Positions 20,203 to 32,127 of a DNA stretch of 64,000 nt are shown here, piece by piece; position 1 is the first letter of the stretch, and each line of letters opens with the position of its first letter. The position numbers were made by a program, and so were the translations under genes. The DNA comes from Magicicada septendecula (Eukaryota > Arthropoda > Insecta > Hemiptera > Cicadidae): the NCBI GenBank assembly GCA_034769895.1, contig CM068367.1:311373486-311437485 (forward strand), given 5' to 3'. The notes below the pieces were generated by a model. The model had not been told where the DNA came from, did no database searches, and saw nothing but the letters and a program-made list of their open reading frames with translations.

Positions 20203-21366
20203 TGTAACGTGTCTAAATTGGGTCAGTGTATTTCTTACAGTATGGGGTATTTGCATTTTTATTTATTTCATTTTTTGCGGGATGTTATAAAATTATTGTG
20301 CAAACTTTAACTCTATTGGAACAGAACACGTGGCAAGTAGAACAGTTGAAACAAAGGCAAGACGCAGTTGGTGTTGAGTAACTAGGCATGGAATTCGTAC
20401 CACCCTCAAATTCGCAGAAATGTGCATGAGTGTGACCACGCGCCCACGAGCAGTACAGGTACGAGCTCGGAATGACGCCTTCAGCCCGAAAAACAAAATG
20501 TCTGTAGAACAAATTTTTTCATCGTCTCCTTACCGATCCTCAGGAAATGCTGCTAAGGACTGCCCACTTTTGGTGACGTCAACCATGCTTCACAAATATC
20601 GTCCACGGTCACCACACAAAAAACACCTGTGTTGAATGTGCCACAGCAGTGACGATTAAATAGAAGGCATTGATGTCCGTCGTCTCAACTAAAATGCTCA
20701 AGGAGTGGGGAACTGAGAGACGCTAGCAGTCTATTGCCGACTCTCGCCTGCGCAGGCCGCCCGACCAACCGGGCTCAGAAATAAAACTTTTCTAATTTAC
20801 AATTCAGTACAATAAATAAAAGGACGAAGTGCGAATAATCGGAGATTACAACGAAGAACTCACATAAACTACGTTCGGACAATAACAAAAGAAAAATCTA
20901 AAAGAACAATGTGTGCGCGCGCGATGACCGCGTGGCCGCCGGTGGGGGGGAATATTATTAAAAAAATGTGTTAAGGGATTTATAACTTTTGCGTGTTTGG
21001 GTGTGTGCAAAATATGCAGGCTGGGCAGTTTTGTGTGTATGGTGTGTGTAAAAAAGTAAGGTAAGCGTAGCGTAAGTTAGATTAAGGATGATCTTTATAT
21101 AACAAGCAATATATATATTCTCACAAAAAATTATTTCAAAGGTAAAGTTTATAAACAGTTTCTTAAATGATTCAAAATTAAATTAAAATGTAATTCTCTT
21201 CATAAAAGATGTGTTGTGTAAATCATTCACACAACCTTGAAAATTACGCATGTATCCTAACGTTCGTATGACGCAATCCTGAAGCCGAGGTTACGGAGTG
21301 ATGGTAAGTGGAAGTTTATTCGATTTTATTTTGTATTTTAATTATGTATTAATAAAGAACATCACA
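20203..21366 (+). repeat. 3' LTR of Gypsy element
   Basis: Near-identical to 9861-11012 with one 12-bp length difference around 20450-20485 and a handful of substitutions. It ends CATCACA, followed by the TAGT target duplication whose last T is the first base of the BEL LTR. Confidence 0.95.
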
Positions 21367-21369
21367 TAG

Positions 21370-21788
21370 TGTTAAGACATTGTACACTGTACTTGCTTAC
21401 GCGCAATCTGCCTAGCGCACTTACGTCACCGTGGCGGTGTTCCACGTGGTCACCCCGCTGCGACTAATCAGTCTACACTCAATCTTTGAACAGTGCGTTT
21501 GCACCCTTGTTTTCTAGCCAAGCCGCGGCAACCTAAATTTGCTATGTTCTTCTTATTTCTGATCTAGCTTCAATGCTACACATTACGTAGTCTTACATTC
21601 ATCTTATATTTGGCTATGAGTTAAGACGTAATTGCGTAGGCCTGCGCTTCTAAATGCTTTCAATAAACGTCACTTAATCATAATTTACAGTCCACTAATT
21701 GATGTAATACACTTTCTGACTTCCTACCAGCTTCCTTAAGCTTGCAAAACTAACTCAAGATGATTTTGAGAGTGTTAAGCATGCATCA
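21370..21788 (+). repeat. 5' LTR of BEL element
   Basis: 419 bp, TG...CA, direct repeat of 30487-30905 with identical length. Confidence 0.95.
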
Positions 21789-21790
21789 TA

Positions 21791-21808
21791 TGGTCCTCCG
21801 GCCCCGGA
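21791..21808 (+). promoter_or_regulatory. BEL primer binding site
   Basis: TGGTCCTCCGGCCCCGGA begins two bases after the LTR. The leading TGG fits a tRNA CCA end. It partly matches the 3' end of insect tRNA-Tyr; the primer assignment is tentative. Confidence 0.6.
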
Positions 21809-22631
21809 TTTGTATTTCACGGACGTGACTAAAACCATGGACAATTCGTCTTATGGTTTAGTGCATTAAGCAGGCCTATCAACATTTTCTTTCTTCAATT
21901 TAAATTCAACAACTAGTCAATTAGCACCTACTTCTGGGAATCACATCACACGACATTTGGGACATCATATTTCGCCAACCGAACATTGGAATCATCATTG
22001 CAGCATATCCAGCACGTGGCATTCAGCATTGGGAAAATCCAGAGCAGCCTATCTAAACAGGATTCCACCGCATTGGACATCACCGGACAGGCAACGACCA
22101 TGTCTACATTATCCATGCTTGAGTACCTGACACGACTACGAGGGTTCTGACAGGCTTTCGATACCTTCTAGAACATGCCGATAAGTACCATTTCAACTGA
22201 TTGAACTCATGTTGTGCATTGGTTTCAACTTGCATAATTCGCATATTTTTTCTCAATATTATTAAATTAAACAAAGCAGTATAGAAATAATAATATGATT
22301 TAATAATCTAAAACAATTTAAATATTTTTCAATAATTTGAATATGAACTTATAATTTTTTGTGAACTCAATTAATATTCTCTTTATTTCTAAGTCATATC
22401 TTTTCAAACACCACTCATGTCGCTGATGATTACTGCTATATTGTTGGTAACGCCTAATTCAGGATTTTATTGTCACATAAATTTAGTTAAGATATGTTAG
22501 TAAGTATTACCGTGTCGTTGCGTGACTTTATGATTTGGACTTCCTGCCTGGTCTGGCTCATCTCGTTGCATTAACTTGGCCTTTGTAGCACCATTTAAAT
22601 TCTTGTTCCTTTTGTTTGTTCGTACCCAATC
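21809..22631 (+). other. BEL 5' untranslated leader
   Basis: About 820 nt between the primer site and the gag-pol ATG. No other feature recognised. Confidence 0.6.
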
Positions 22632-25600
22632 ATGGCGGATATGAAGGCGCTGATCAAGAAACGTGGCATGATCAAGGCCTCTATATCGCGCATAAATACT
22701 TATGCCGACAATTTCGATCATGATACGCATGACAATCATGCATTAAAAATAAAGCTTCGCCACCTTATGGAACTATCGGCTAAATATGATGAGATCCAAA
22801 CACAAATCGAGTCCGAGGACTCCGATTTTGCTTCTGCTAGCGATAGGGTTCAAACAGAAGACGATTTATGCAGCATAGAATGCAAGCTGCAAAATTTAAT
22901 AGACCATGCCGAGGAAATGACCAGGAAGGCAACAAGTCCATCTGAGGTAGTTACATTCAGCACGCCTCCCATTCAATTGCAACCTATTAAGCTACCCTGC
23001 TTCTCAGGTGATATAATCGAGTGGCAACACTTTTACCACATGTTTTTGGAGCTAGTTCATGTCCGAACGGACCTGACTGGCATCCAGAAGCTTCATTATT
23101 TGCACTTATCATTAAAAGACGAGGCGCTGAATGTCATAAAATCGCTACCTATCATGCACGAAAATTACACGGTGGCCATTGAGTTGTTAAGGGCGCACTA
23201 TGACAATAAATTGATTGTAACCACTTATCTCGCAGCAAACGTACTGGGCATGAGACACATTCAGCGTGAGTCCGTGCTCAGCATTTCTAAACTCATAGAT
23301 CAGCTCACCGCCAACATAAATGCGCTGAACTCATTAAAACTTTCTGTAAATACGTTCGAGCTTATTTTTGTGCATTTCCTATCCCAAAAACTTGACGAGC
23401 ATACGTGCAGGTTGTGGAAGGAATCCTTAGGCGAAAAACAACTTCCTATTTATGATAATTTCATTAAGTTTTTAAATTCAAGACGTCAGCTGTTACAAAA
23501 CATAAATGCACCGACCGGTTCGCCTGGCTTTAGACAGATTAGCGATAATGCTTCTTATCGCAAATCAACTAAGTGCGCGGAGATCACTGGGTCACTAGTG
23601 CACACTCCACCAAACAATAAATCTTGTCAGCTGTGTCGTGGTAGTCACAAACTACTTGAATGCCCACAATTTATCGCTCTACCGCCTATACAACGTAAAG
23701 AAGTATTGATACATAATAAACTATGCCTGAATTGTACGCGCTCGGGCCATAACAGCTCGTGTTGTCCTTCCAAATTTTCATGCAAGGCATGCGTGAAAAG
23801 GCACCACACTATGCTCCATGCTTCGATAAATCAGTCTAGCAACAGGAACAATAAGCAATGTTCCCTGAAGCTACAGACGAATAAGTCAATTTTATTATCC
23901 ACCGCCGTATGCACTACTATCGATCATCATGGTAAAAGACGCCCAGTGAGAATCCTGTTGGTTTCAGGGTCCCAAGCTAATTTTTGTACTATGGGTTTCG
24001 CCCGCCGCATGGGCCTAAGGCTAAACAAATCTGAGCTGCCTATCGCAGGTATAAATAACTTATCATGTCAGGCCAATTTTAGCACGCGCGTGCGCTTAAA
24101 CTCACGTTATAAGGACTTCACCTTGAATGTCCACTGCGCTGTTCTGCCCCGAATCACAAACAATCTTCCAACCGAATCGTTTGACATCGCTTCCTTGAAA
24201 ATTCCTAGAGGGATATTTTTAGCTGACCCGCAATTTAATAATTCGTCCCAAATTGACATATTACTTGGGGCACAATACTTTTTGCAATTAATTGAGCCGA
24301 CCAAATTCGTTCGAAGTCCACATTTTCCAACAATCCAAGAAACTAAACTAGGGTTTATACTCGCTGGGAATCTACCCTTCAACATGGATATGACCAAACC
24401 CGTCTCTTCATTTATATTTATTGCCCTCGACGATAATAATGCTGTCTCATCGCAACTCAAGGCCTTCTGGCAGTTGGAGGATGTTTCGCACCATACTCCT
24501 TCAGATGCGGAATCGGAATGTGAAAATCACTTCATCACAAACACCTATCGTAATGATAGTGGTAGGTTCGTTGTGCCGCTACCCCGCACTATAGAATGCC
24601 TCGGAGATTCCCTCACCGGAGCGGTTCGTAGGTTTCAAACCCTTGAACTCAAGTTTAGGCAAAACCAGTCTTTACACAAGGATTATGTTGACTTTATGCA
24701 AGAATATTTAAATCTTGGCCATATGTCTCCACTTGATTCATATGACTTGTCAGTTGACAAATCAAACATTTTTTATCTACCTCACCATGCCGTCTTTAAG
24801 ACTACGAGCACCACCACTAAACTTCGCGTTGTTTTTGATGGTTCGGCCAAGGCGTCCAACGATTTGTCGTTAAACGACACCCTTATGGTCGGCCCCACGA
24901 TCCAGCAGGATCTTTTCGCCATTATGACCAGATTTAGAACTCATCGTTACGCTTTCATCGCGGACATAGAAAAAATGTATTGCCAAATTTTGGTCTCCCC
25001 GCGTGATTCCAATTTACAAAGAATTGTTTGGCGTGACTCTCCCCACAAGGAGCTCAAACATTATGCTTTAAGAACAGTCACGTACGGGACTGCCAGTGCA
25101 TCATTTCTTGCAACGAGATGTTTAAAACAAATCGCCCAGGAGAATAGTACTCAGTACCCCCTGGCCTGTTCAGTCATTGCTAACGACTTTTACGTCTATG
25201 ACCTCCTCACCGGTTCCGATAGCTCACCCGTTCTAATCCAATTGAATACCGACATTTCTGAGTTGCTAAGCCGCTATGGCTTCACTCTTCACAAATGGTC
25301 GTCTAACGACCGGAATATAACATCTTCGTACACTAACTCGTCCTTGGACTTTAACAAGGACAAAACAGTCCGCACTTTGGGCATTCAGTGGGACATTCTA
25401 GCGGACAGCTTCGTATACAATATACAAAGAAATTTTAAAATTGATCATTTCAATAAAAGAAAGGTGCCATCTGTCATCGCTGGTATTTATGATCCATTGG
25501 GTTTAATTGGGCCTATCACGTTTTGGTGCAAGTACTTTATGCAAACACTTTGGTCTTTGGGTACAAACTGGGACGACCCGCTTTCTGATTCCTTATCTAT

Positions 25601-25865
25601 TAAATGGACTGAGCTCTACGCTCAATTAATTTCAGACACTCATTTTAGGATCCCGAGGGCTGTAAAAGATTCAGGTAGTTCGTCTATCATCTCATTCCAA
25701 TTACACGGGTTCGCCGACGCGTCTGTAAAAGGTTACGCATGCTGTATCTATGCGCGCACGGTATATTCCGATAATAGTATTTCGTCTCATTTATTGTGCT
25801 CTAAATCAAGAGTTAGTGGAAGAATGTCCACATGCTGGGTAACCATTGGGGAATTGGACGAATGA
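22632..25865 (+). pseudogene. BEL gag-protease-RT polyprotein, 1077 codons, truncated
   Basis: ATG at 22632 in a good context. Gag: coiled N-terminal part, then the DUF1759-type capsid region at about residues 115-280 (LPCFSGDIIEWQHF; LSLKDEALNVI). Cys/His-rich part at about 335-400 (CQLCRGSH, CLNCTRSGH, CKACVKRHH). Protease region from about 435, where the catalytic DSG reads VSG (GTT at 23961-23963, residue 444). Reverse transcriptase at about 720-930 with FDGSAKA, IADIEKMYCQI, and YVDD changed to YVYD (TAT at 25197-25199, residue 856). Start of RNase H (HGFADAS) at about 1027. After residue 1060 (about 25812) the sequence leaves the family. Both active-site changes remove essential aspartates. 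Confidence 0.9.
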
Positions 25866-27955
25866 GGTGACCTCAATTTTAAAATTTCGAAAAATAACAA
25901 GTTTATTGAGGCTATCATATTTTGTTTAGTTACAATGAAATTTCATAAAAATCAGGCTGTAAGGTATTCCATTAGAATATATATATATATATATATAAGT
26001 ATATGAAATATTCACTATATAACATGGCATTCAAAATTTAAAATTCCAAAATATTCAAAATTTAATATTTAAAAGTATTCCATGAGAAATATATAAATCT
26101 GTAAAATATCTGAAAAATATTACATGTTTTTCTTACAAAGATTCATAGTGTCCAGACTGAAAGTATTCTATTAGAATTATAGAAAATATGTAAATATTTA
26201 AAAATCTATGACAGGGTATCCAGAATTTAAAGTTTCAAAATATTCAAAATTTAATATTTAAGAAATATTCCATGAACATTATATAAAATATATAAAACAT
26301 TTAAAATCTCTTACATGGCATACAAATCACCATTGACATGCAGCTTTCAATAATATAAACAACTTTATAAACCATTTCACAAGCAATTCTATCATACAAC
26401 AATCATTAAAGCCACAACAATTTAAACAATTATATTCCATAACAACATGCGCCCTCTGAAATCTAAATCAAACGCTAGAAAGGAGAATCATCTAATTAAT
26501 AAAGTATCATGCAACATAAGATAGATAATTATATACTTGTGTGGAACTCACAAGTGCATGTGCTCACCTTGCCCTAAACTTGCATAAACTGGTGCAGCAC
26601 CAAGGCGTACAGATTTCAGAGTGCACAATTATATAAAAAAAACTATCAGATAATCAGTTACATATATCTCTCAGAAGGTAAAAATATGTGGTGCATAAAA
26701 TTATGAGCATATACATCTACAAACATTATAAATATATAAATAGTAAAAATTTCCTCTTGTACAACAGTTCAGTCATTTTTATTTAATAGGTTGAATACTT
26801 CTGAATTACTGTTCTAGCACAAGGTAATGTATTGTTACAACTGTAGGTGGACTGCAACTCTTTTCACAACCAGATTTACAAGTTCCAATAAAAAGGCAGC
26901 CACAATATAAGTTCCACACAGATTATAAGAAAAAAATTGTACTGGACATTACATGCGTATATGGACAACACAAAACAATTATATGAACACACTGAATATG
27001 AGCATTTAAGGAACTCAGCTGAATTTTGCCTCACTAGGCCCCATGAACGCACTGGCCCATTCCTAACACATTTTCTAAAGTTTTTTTTTTTCCTTTTTTT
27101 TTGTAAGTAAAAGAATTTTGCACATGAGATATTACCGTTGAATAGGAAACTATTCACATAAGAAACTAGTAAGGGTCACCAAACTTTTCTGTTAAGAAAA
27201 CTTGCGTTAAAAGGTATGCAATGACTGCAGCAACCTGCTTGTTATATTTCCAGTATATCGAGAAGTAAAAAAATATCCAGAATTAAGCAACTGTGTTCTT
27301 TTTTATTTATTTTTTTTTTTTTGGTTAAAAAAAACCAGGCCCCTTTTGACCCATAAAGTCCCAGGGCAAAATTTAATAATTTTTATTTTTCCATACCTGT
27401 TCATAGTGCATGCACACGTGCTGTGCATGCATACTCACATGTGCGGTGTTCCAATACTGACACAAATATATCACACAATTCACATCTTGGTCTTCACAGG
27501 ATCCCAGACGCCGGCCCCAGAGACCCCCTGGCACACTGTTCCTTAGCCTGACATAATGAAGTCAAACAACGCCGGCATAAAAAAGAAAGCCACAAAACTT
27601 TTCCAGCTCTCTACAATTGAGACCAACCCGTCGTGTCGTGAACAGCTGACCAACCCAAAAACCAGCTGGCATCTCCGCACAGCTGATAACCAGCCAAACG
27701 ATTCCCAAAGGCACACTACACACCACAACGGAGTACAGCAGGCTCACTCTAGCAGCGGGAACGAAAGATACCGTAGTCCGAAGTTACAGCAACGTCTCCT
27801 AGATGGCGGAAGAGTACACAGTCCAATTCTCAGATTCGATATAACAAACAGTCGCCGTAACGTCTCATAGATTGCGGGAGAGTCCACTGTCCAAGGCGAA
27901 CTACACAACTGCATGAAATTATCGCCCAGAATCCATATAACCAACACTTGCCATA
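25813..27955. other. Foreign block replacing BEL RNase H
   Basis: BEL text stops near 25812 and resumes near 27960 in QQLTSLGNWYHV, so about a hundred RNase H codons are gone and about 2.1 kb of other sequence is present. The first 1.7 kb is AT-rich with a (TA)n patch (25977-25996) and two diverged ~190-bp tandem copies (about 25950-26130 and 26160-26340). The last 450 bp is more GC-rich, with two ~67-bp tandem copies sharing ACGTCTC.TAGAT.GCGG.AGAGT (27783-27825 and 27850-27892). No TIRs, LTRs or coding features recognised; this looks like a gene-conversion, deletion-plus-insertion or chimeric copying event. Confidence 0.6.
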
Positions 27956-29723
27956 CTCCTAGGTACGGCACATCAGCAGCTCACTAGTCTGGGCAATTGG
28001 TATCATGTCTCGTCTCATGATAATCCCGCGGACATTCTATCCCACGGTTGTTTACCCCGTTTGTTACACAACCACCAGCAATGGTGGCATGGTCCTTATT
28101 GGCTACTAAAGAAGCCTTCGGACTAGCCTACTCGTCCCTTCGATCCCAATTCCGCTTACGCTCATCCAGAGTTGGACAAGGAAGTACGTAAACAGGCCCT
28201 GATCGCGTTGGCTTCCGCTTCACACTTTTCAAACTATGTTGAAAATTACTCCTCTCTCACTAGGCTTCTACGCGTTTTTGCTTACTGCCTGCGTTTTATT
28301 CATAACGCTAAGTCTCCCGCTTCCAGTAGAAGCACCTCCTTTTTATCTGCGCATGAGTTAAACAGCGCGCTCTTGGTTTTTATTTGCCAAGCCCAGTTTT
28401 CGCATTTCAATGTTGAAATTAAGCAATTACAGGCACATCGCCCTATACCTACTGATAGTAAAACATTCTCACTTAATCCTTTTCTTGATAACGCTGGTAT
28501 ATTGCGTGTTGGCGGTCGCCTTCAGCAGTCTCAGCTAAGTTACAGTAACAAGCATCAAATCATACTACATCCGCAGGCTCATCTTACTCGATTAATTATT
28601 GAATATGAACACATTCGATTACTCCACGGTGGAGTACAACTTACGCAATGTTCGCTGCGCCAAAAGTATTGGATTATAAACGACAAGTCGTACATACGCT
28701 CGGTCATTCACAAATGTATCACTTGTTTTCGCTTTCGCGCGTCTGGTTCCAGCCAACTGTTGGGTCAATTACCCGCGCCTAGGGTCACCCCTTCCAAGCC
28801 ATTCTCACAGTGCGCCGTGGACTACGCCGGTCCCATGTTGTTACGCCAGGGCGGGCAGAGGTCCAAATCCTTTACTAAGGCCTACATTTCTCTGTTCATC
28901 TGCTTGTCCACCAAGGCTATTCAACTTAAATTGGTTTCAGATTTGACGGCAGACGCCTTTTTGGCCGCCTTGAAACGTTTCATATCCCGGAGGGGCATCC
29001 CCGAACAAATATTCTCCGATAACGGTACTAATTTCCGATGGGCTGGCACTATATTACACCAGCTATACAAGCTCTTCCAGCGGGACGAATTTCAAAGGGC
29101 CGCTCAGGACTTCGCTAGTCCACGCGGAACTAAGTGGTCGTTCATACCTCCCTCAGCCCCCCCATTTTGGTGGTCTGTGGGAAAGTGGCGTCAAGAGTGT
29201 TAAGTTCCATCTACGGCGCGTCATAGGCAATATGATCCTGAACTTCGAAGAGTTCTCCACTGTCCTAACCCAGGTTGAAGCCTGTTTAAACTCGCGTCCC
29301 TTGTTTTCCATTTCAAATGACGCCGGGGATCCTTAGCCATTGACTCCAGCTCACTTTTTGGTCAGCTCCCCCCTTACCGCTCCTCCGGAACCCGATTATT
29401 CGGATACAAATTTGGGTCACTTGGGGAGATGGCAGCTTTTGCAAAGGTTTACTCGTTCCATTTGGGAGAGTTAGTCCCGAGACTATCTGCACCAGTTGCA
29501 GCAGCGAAACAAGTGGAAAAAGCAGTCGAAAAATTTATCGGTAGGACAATTGGTCCTCATTCTGGATGACAATGCCCCACCATTGGTTTGGAAGCACGGC
29601 ATTGTCACTCAGACATATCTTGGGCAGGATTCGTTGGTACGTGTTGCGGACGTCTGTACTGCCAACGGCATTCTGCGTAGACCTATTCATAAGCTGTGCC
29701 CACTTCCGGTGGCAACAGACTGA
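27956..29723 (+). pseudogene. BEL RNase H end and integrase, broken
   Basis: Frame resumes with NWYHVSSHDNPADILSHGC (27995 on), the typical RNase H-integrase junction. It is interrupted by TAG at 28124-28126, then 28172-29203 is open: HHCC-type zinc part (HIRLLHGGVQ...CITCFRFRA, about 28600-28740), AVDYAGPM (about 28815), FSDNGTNF (about 29010). An extra C in the 7-C run at 29157-29163 shifts the frame; the continuation ([19 protein letters not shown]..., then VGQLVLILDDNAPPLVW) is in another frame with TAGs at 29334-29336 and 29472-29474. Non-functional. Confidence 0.9.
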
Positions 29724-29972
29724 TTGCGCCTCGGTGTTTCATGCCCGGGACATTGCCGGTCGAGCACATGCTCTTCCATACACATTTTATTGACTACAAT
29801 GTTGTTTATGTAACTTATATCATGTAACTTATGTAAGGTATACCATTTATGCACTTGTATGTATTGCTCATTAATGGACGCCATGTAGCGGTGCATTGGT
29901 GAACATTTAAACGTTTTTCTTTTCTTAGTGTGATGTCAATTATGGAGAACGGTGTGTTCCAGTGTATAGTAT

Positions 29973-30075
29973 TATACTAAATTTTTGTGTATTTTTATTA
30001 TATTATTATATTAAATTTTTGGGTATTTTCATTATATTATTATACTAAATTTTTGGGTATTTTTATTGTACATTA
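29973..30075 (+). repeat. 34-bp tandem repeat, 3 copies, BEL 3' region
   Basis: TATACTAAATTTTTG.GTATTTT units start at 29973, 30007 and 30041, each 34 bp, with few differences. Confidence 0.8.
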
Positions 30076-30237
30076 TTATCAATATGTGTGGCATACTTCT
30101 ACTGTATATTGTCATAGTGAATTTTCCAGATATATTACCTGTATTGCTGCGCAATACTGCTTATTACACGCTAAGTGTCACACTGTTATTTTTTAAATTG
30201 GTTGTATTTCTTTAAGGTTTGTGCAAGGCCACCCACG

Positions 30238-30423
30238 ATGTCCTTATTGCCATGTATTATTGTTATTATTGTTTATGGTTTATCGCATATTCAAGCCTTT
30301 GGATTATTGTTACATATTACTTATGGAGCATTGATTAATTATGTATTTAATTATATTAATGATGTACTCGCTTATATTATATTTGTATGTTTGCCAGTAT
30401 TCATGTATACTTGTAGGCGCTAA
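30238..30423 (+). CDS. Small hydrophobic ORF before BEL 3' LTR
   Basis: ATG at 30238 begins a 61-codon frame ending TAA at 30421-30423, just upstream of the 3' LTR. It starts with a hydrophobic segment (MSLLPCIIVIIVYGLSHIQA) and has a second hydrophobic stretch (LAYIIFVCLPVFMYTC), so it could be a two-span membrane peptide. A pyrimidine tract ending CTTTAAG lies about 20 nt upstream and could act as a splice acceptor for a subgenomic message. It may be a relic of a third gene or chance in a T-rich region. Confidence 0.3.
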   Translation: MSLLPCIIVIIVYGLSHIQAFGLLLHITYGALINYVFNYINDVLAYIIFVCLPVFMYTCRR

Positions 30424-30486
30424 ATAATTTGTTCTTTTTTTTTACTGCAAACTATGTCAAAATCGCCGATTTTGAGGCGGGCAGTA

Positions 30487-30905
30487 TGTTAAGACATTGT
30501 ACATTGTACTTGCTTACGGGCAATCTGCCTAGCGCACTTACGTCACCGTGGCGGTGTTCCATGTGGTCACCCCGCTGCGACTAATCAGTCTACACTCAAT
30601 CTTTGAACAGTGCGTTTGCACCCTTGTTTTCTAGCCAAGCCGCGGCAACCTAAATTTGCTATGTTCTTCTTATTTCTGATCTAGCTTCAATGCTACACAT
30701 TACGTAGCCTTACATTCATCTTATATTTGGCTATGAGCTAAGACATAATTGCGTAGGCCTGCGCTTCTAAATGCTTTCAATAAACGTCACTTAATCATAA
30801 TTTACAGTCCACTAATTGATGTAATACACTTTCTGACTTCCTACCAGCTTCCTTAAGCTTGCAAAACTAACTCAAGATGATTTCGAGAGTGTTAAGCATG
30901 CATCA
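30487..30905 (+). repeat. 3' LTR of BEL element
   Basis: 419 bp, same length as the 5' LTR, about 1.7% different by eye. The target duplication CATAG follows at 30906-30910. A purine-containing GAGGCGGGCAG precedes it. Confidence 0.95.
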
Positions 30906-30910
30906 CATAG

Positions 30911-31437
30911 GCTTAATCAAGGAATTACAAGCATTGCATGAAGTTAGGTACGCAATAAATTTAGGTAATAAATTTTATTAATTATAAATACATGTTAAAT
31001 GTCAATAAAGTGTAAATTAGATAAAATTAAGTGTATCAAACTATGTAATGAACATAAAAATAAATGTATGTGGTGTTACAGATGAAAATAAGAATTTAAA
31101 ACCATTATACTATAAATCTAAACCGAAGGCTGAAAGAGGAAGCTGATTTCTAGCAATAGTGTTTTCTAGAAAAGGACACCAACTCACTCTTGTTTCAGCA
31201 TCTGATCAGAAAACATCAAAGTGTAGGAGTGCGGTATATTGTTGAAAGAAATAGTAAATAATTAACAATCAAAATAAATAAAAAAATTATAGTCACTAAT
31301 CATACTGTTTAAAAGATAAAAAGAAAATAAGTTACAAAAAATATTATTAACATTACATCATAAGAATAATTTACAAGACAAACTATAACTTCCCACATAC
31401 AATGGAAAGACTAGTGGAAAATAAATAACTACTCTTT
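30911..31437. other. Intron sequence between transposon clusters
   Basis: AT-rich, no coding or repeat structure recognised. Confidence 0.4.
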
Positions 31438-31481
31438 ATTCAGAAGTCTCATGACACAATGGGTAAGATAGGGAAATATAC

Positions 31482-32037
31482 TGTTATGAGATCACAGAAC
31501 AATCTACGTGTTTATCGAATGTGCCAGAAGAATCTCGCTCTAATGTGTGTGGCATACGTGACTGTAGACGCATTTTCGAGAGTCTTCTCGAAGGCGCCAG
31601 CTGCGCGGACTGTGTCAAGGCCGCAGTTAATTACGTAGTTCACACGAGCGCTAAGATGCCATTAGGAACATTCTGGTCTGTGATCGCAGGTATAAATACA
31701 TGGTGGCAGTGGCCTTAAGTTTCAGTATAGCTGCGATATATTTACTGTGCGGTTCGAGAGTTATTATTGGGTGACATTACTGTGTACGTTCAAGTGGTTA
31801 TTAGTGAAGTGTTGCGTTTTATAATCGGGCGGTATAATTGTAATACAATTGTGTTTAATATTAGTGACATTTTATTGCACGTGAACAATTTTTATTTGAT
31901 TTGTTGTACGAGACTGTGTTGTTAATTACAAACTGTTTAACTGTAAAAATTAAAGCTGGTGATTAGTGACTTAATTGGTGTCTTGTACTTATTTTGTTTC
32001 CACTGTACCTACGACGATCAAGTAGACCGTCATGACA
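31482..32037 (+). repeat. 5' LTR
   Basis: Near-identical to 34912-35468. Confidence 0.95.
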
Positions 32038-32038
32038 G

Positions 32039-32056
32039 TGGTGTCAGAAGTGGGAT
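32039..32056 (+). promoter_or_regulatory. Primer binding site, tRNA-Leu
   Basis: TGGTGTCAGAAGTGGGAT, one base after the LTR, is complementary to the 3' end of tRNA-Leu species ending in ATCCCACTTCTGACACCA. Confidence 0.85.
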
Positions 32057-32127
32057 AGAATGGTTAACAGTGGAAACAGTGGACACTTTGTACAAGACGA
32101 GTGTAATTCGTAATTAATCGGAAAACA

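Larger units (their letters stand above)
9861..21366 (+). mobile_element. Full-length Gypsy LTR retrotransposon, RanBP2-finger Gag
   Basis: An 11.5-kb element with 1152- and 1164-bp LTRs (TG...CA), a 4-bp target duplication TAGT (9857-9860 and 21367-21370), a tRNA-Lys primer site, gag, pol (PR-RT-RNase H-integrase, Gypsy order), a small downstream ORF, a long non-coding 3' region and a purine tract. By eye the LTRs differ at about four positions plus one 12-bp indel, so the insertion is recent. No env-like ORF is present. It sits at the exact left edge of the BEL element and is antisense to the host gene. Defects seen: an out-of-frame first ATG for gag and an in-frame TAG in pol. Confidence 0.95.
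21370..30905 (+). mobile_element. BEL/Pao LTR retrotransposon, inactivated
   Basis: A 9.5-kb element with 419-bp LTRs (21370-21788 and 30487-30905, TGTTAAG...ATGCATCA, 7 differences by eye), a 5-bp target duplication CATAG (9855-9859, now displaced by the Gypsy insertion, and 30906-30910), primer site, one long gag-pol frame, and integrase. Domain order is that of the BEL/Pao family. It is dead: mutated protease and RT active sites, RNase H lost to a roughly 2.1-kb foreign block, several in-frame TAGs and a C-run frameshift in integrase. Confidence 0.95.
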
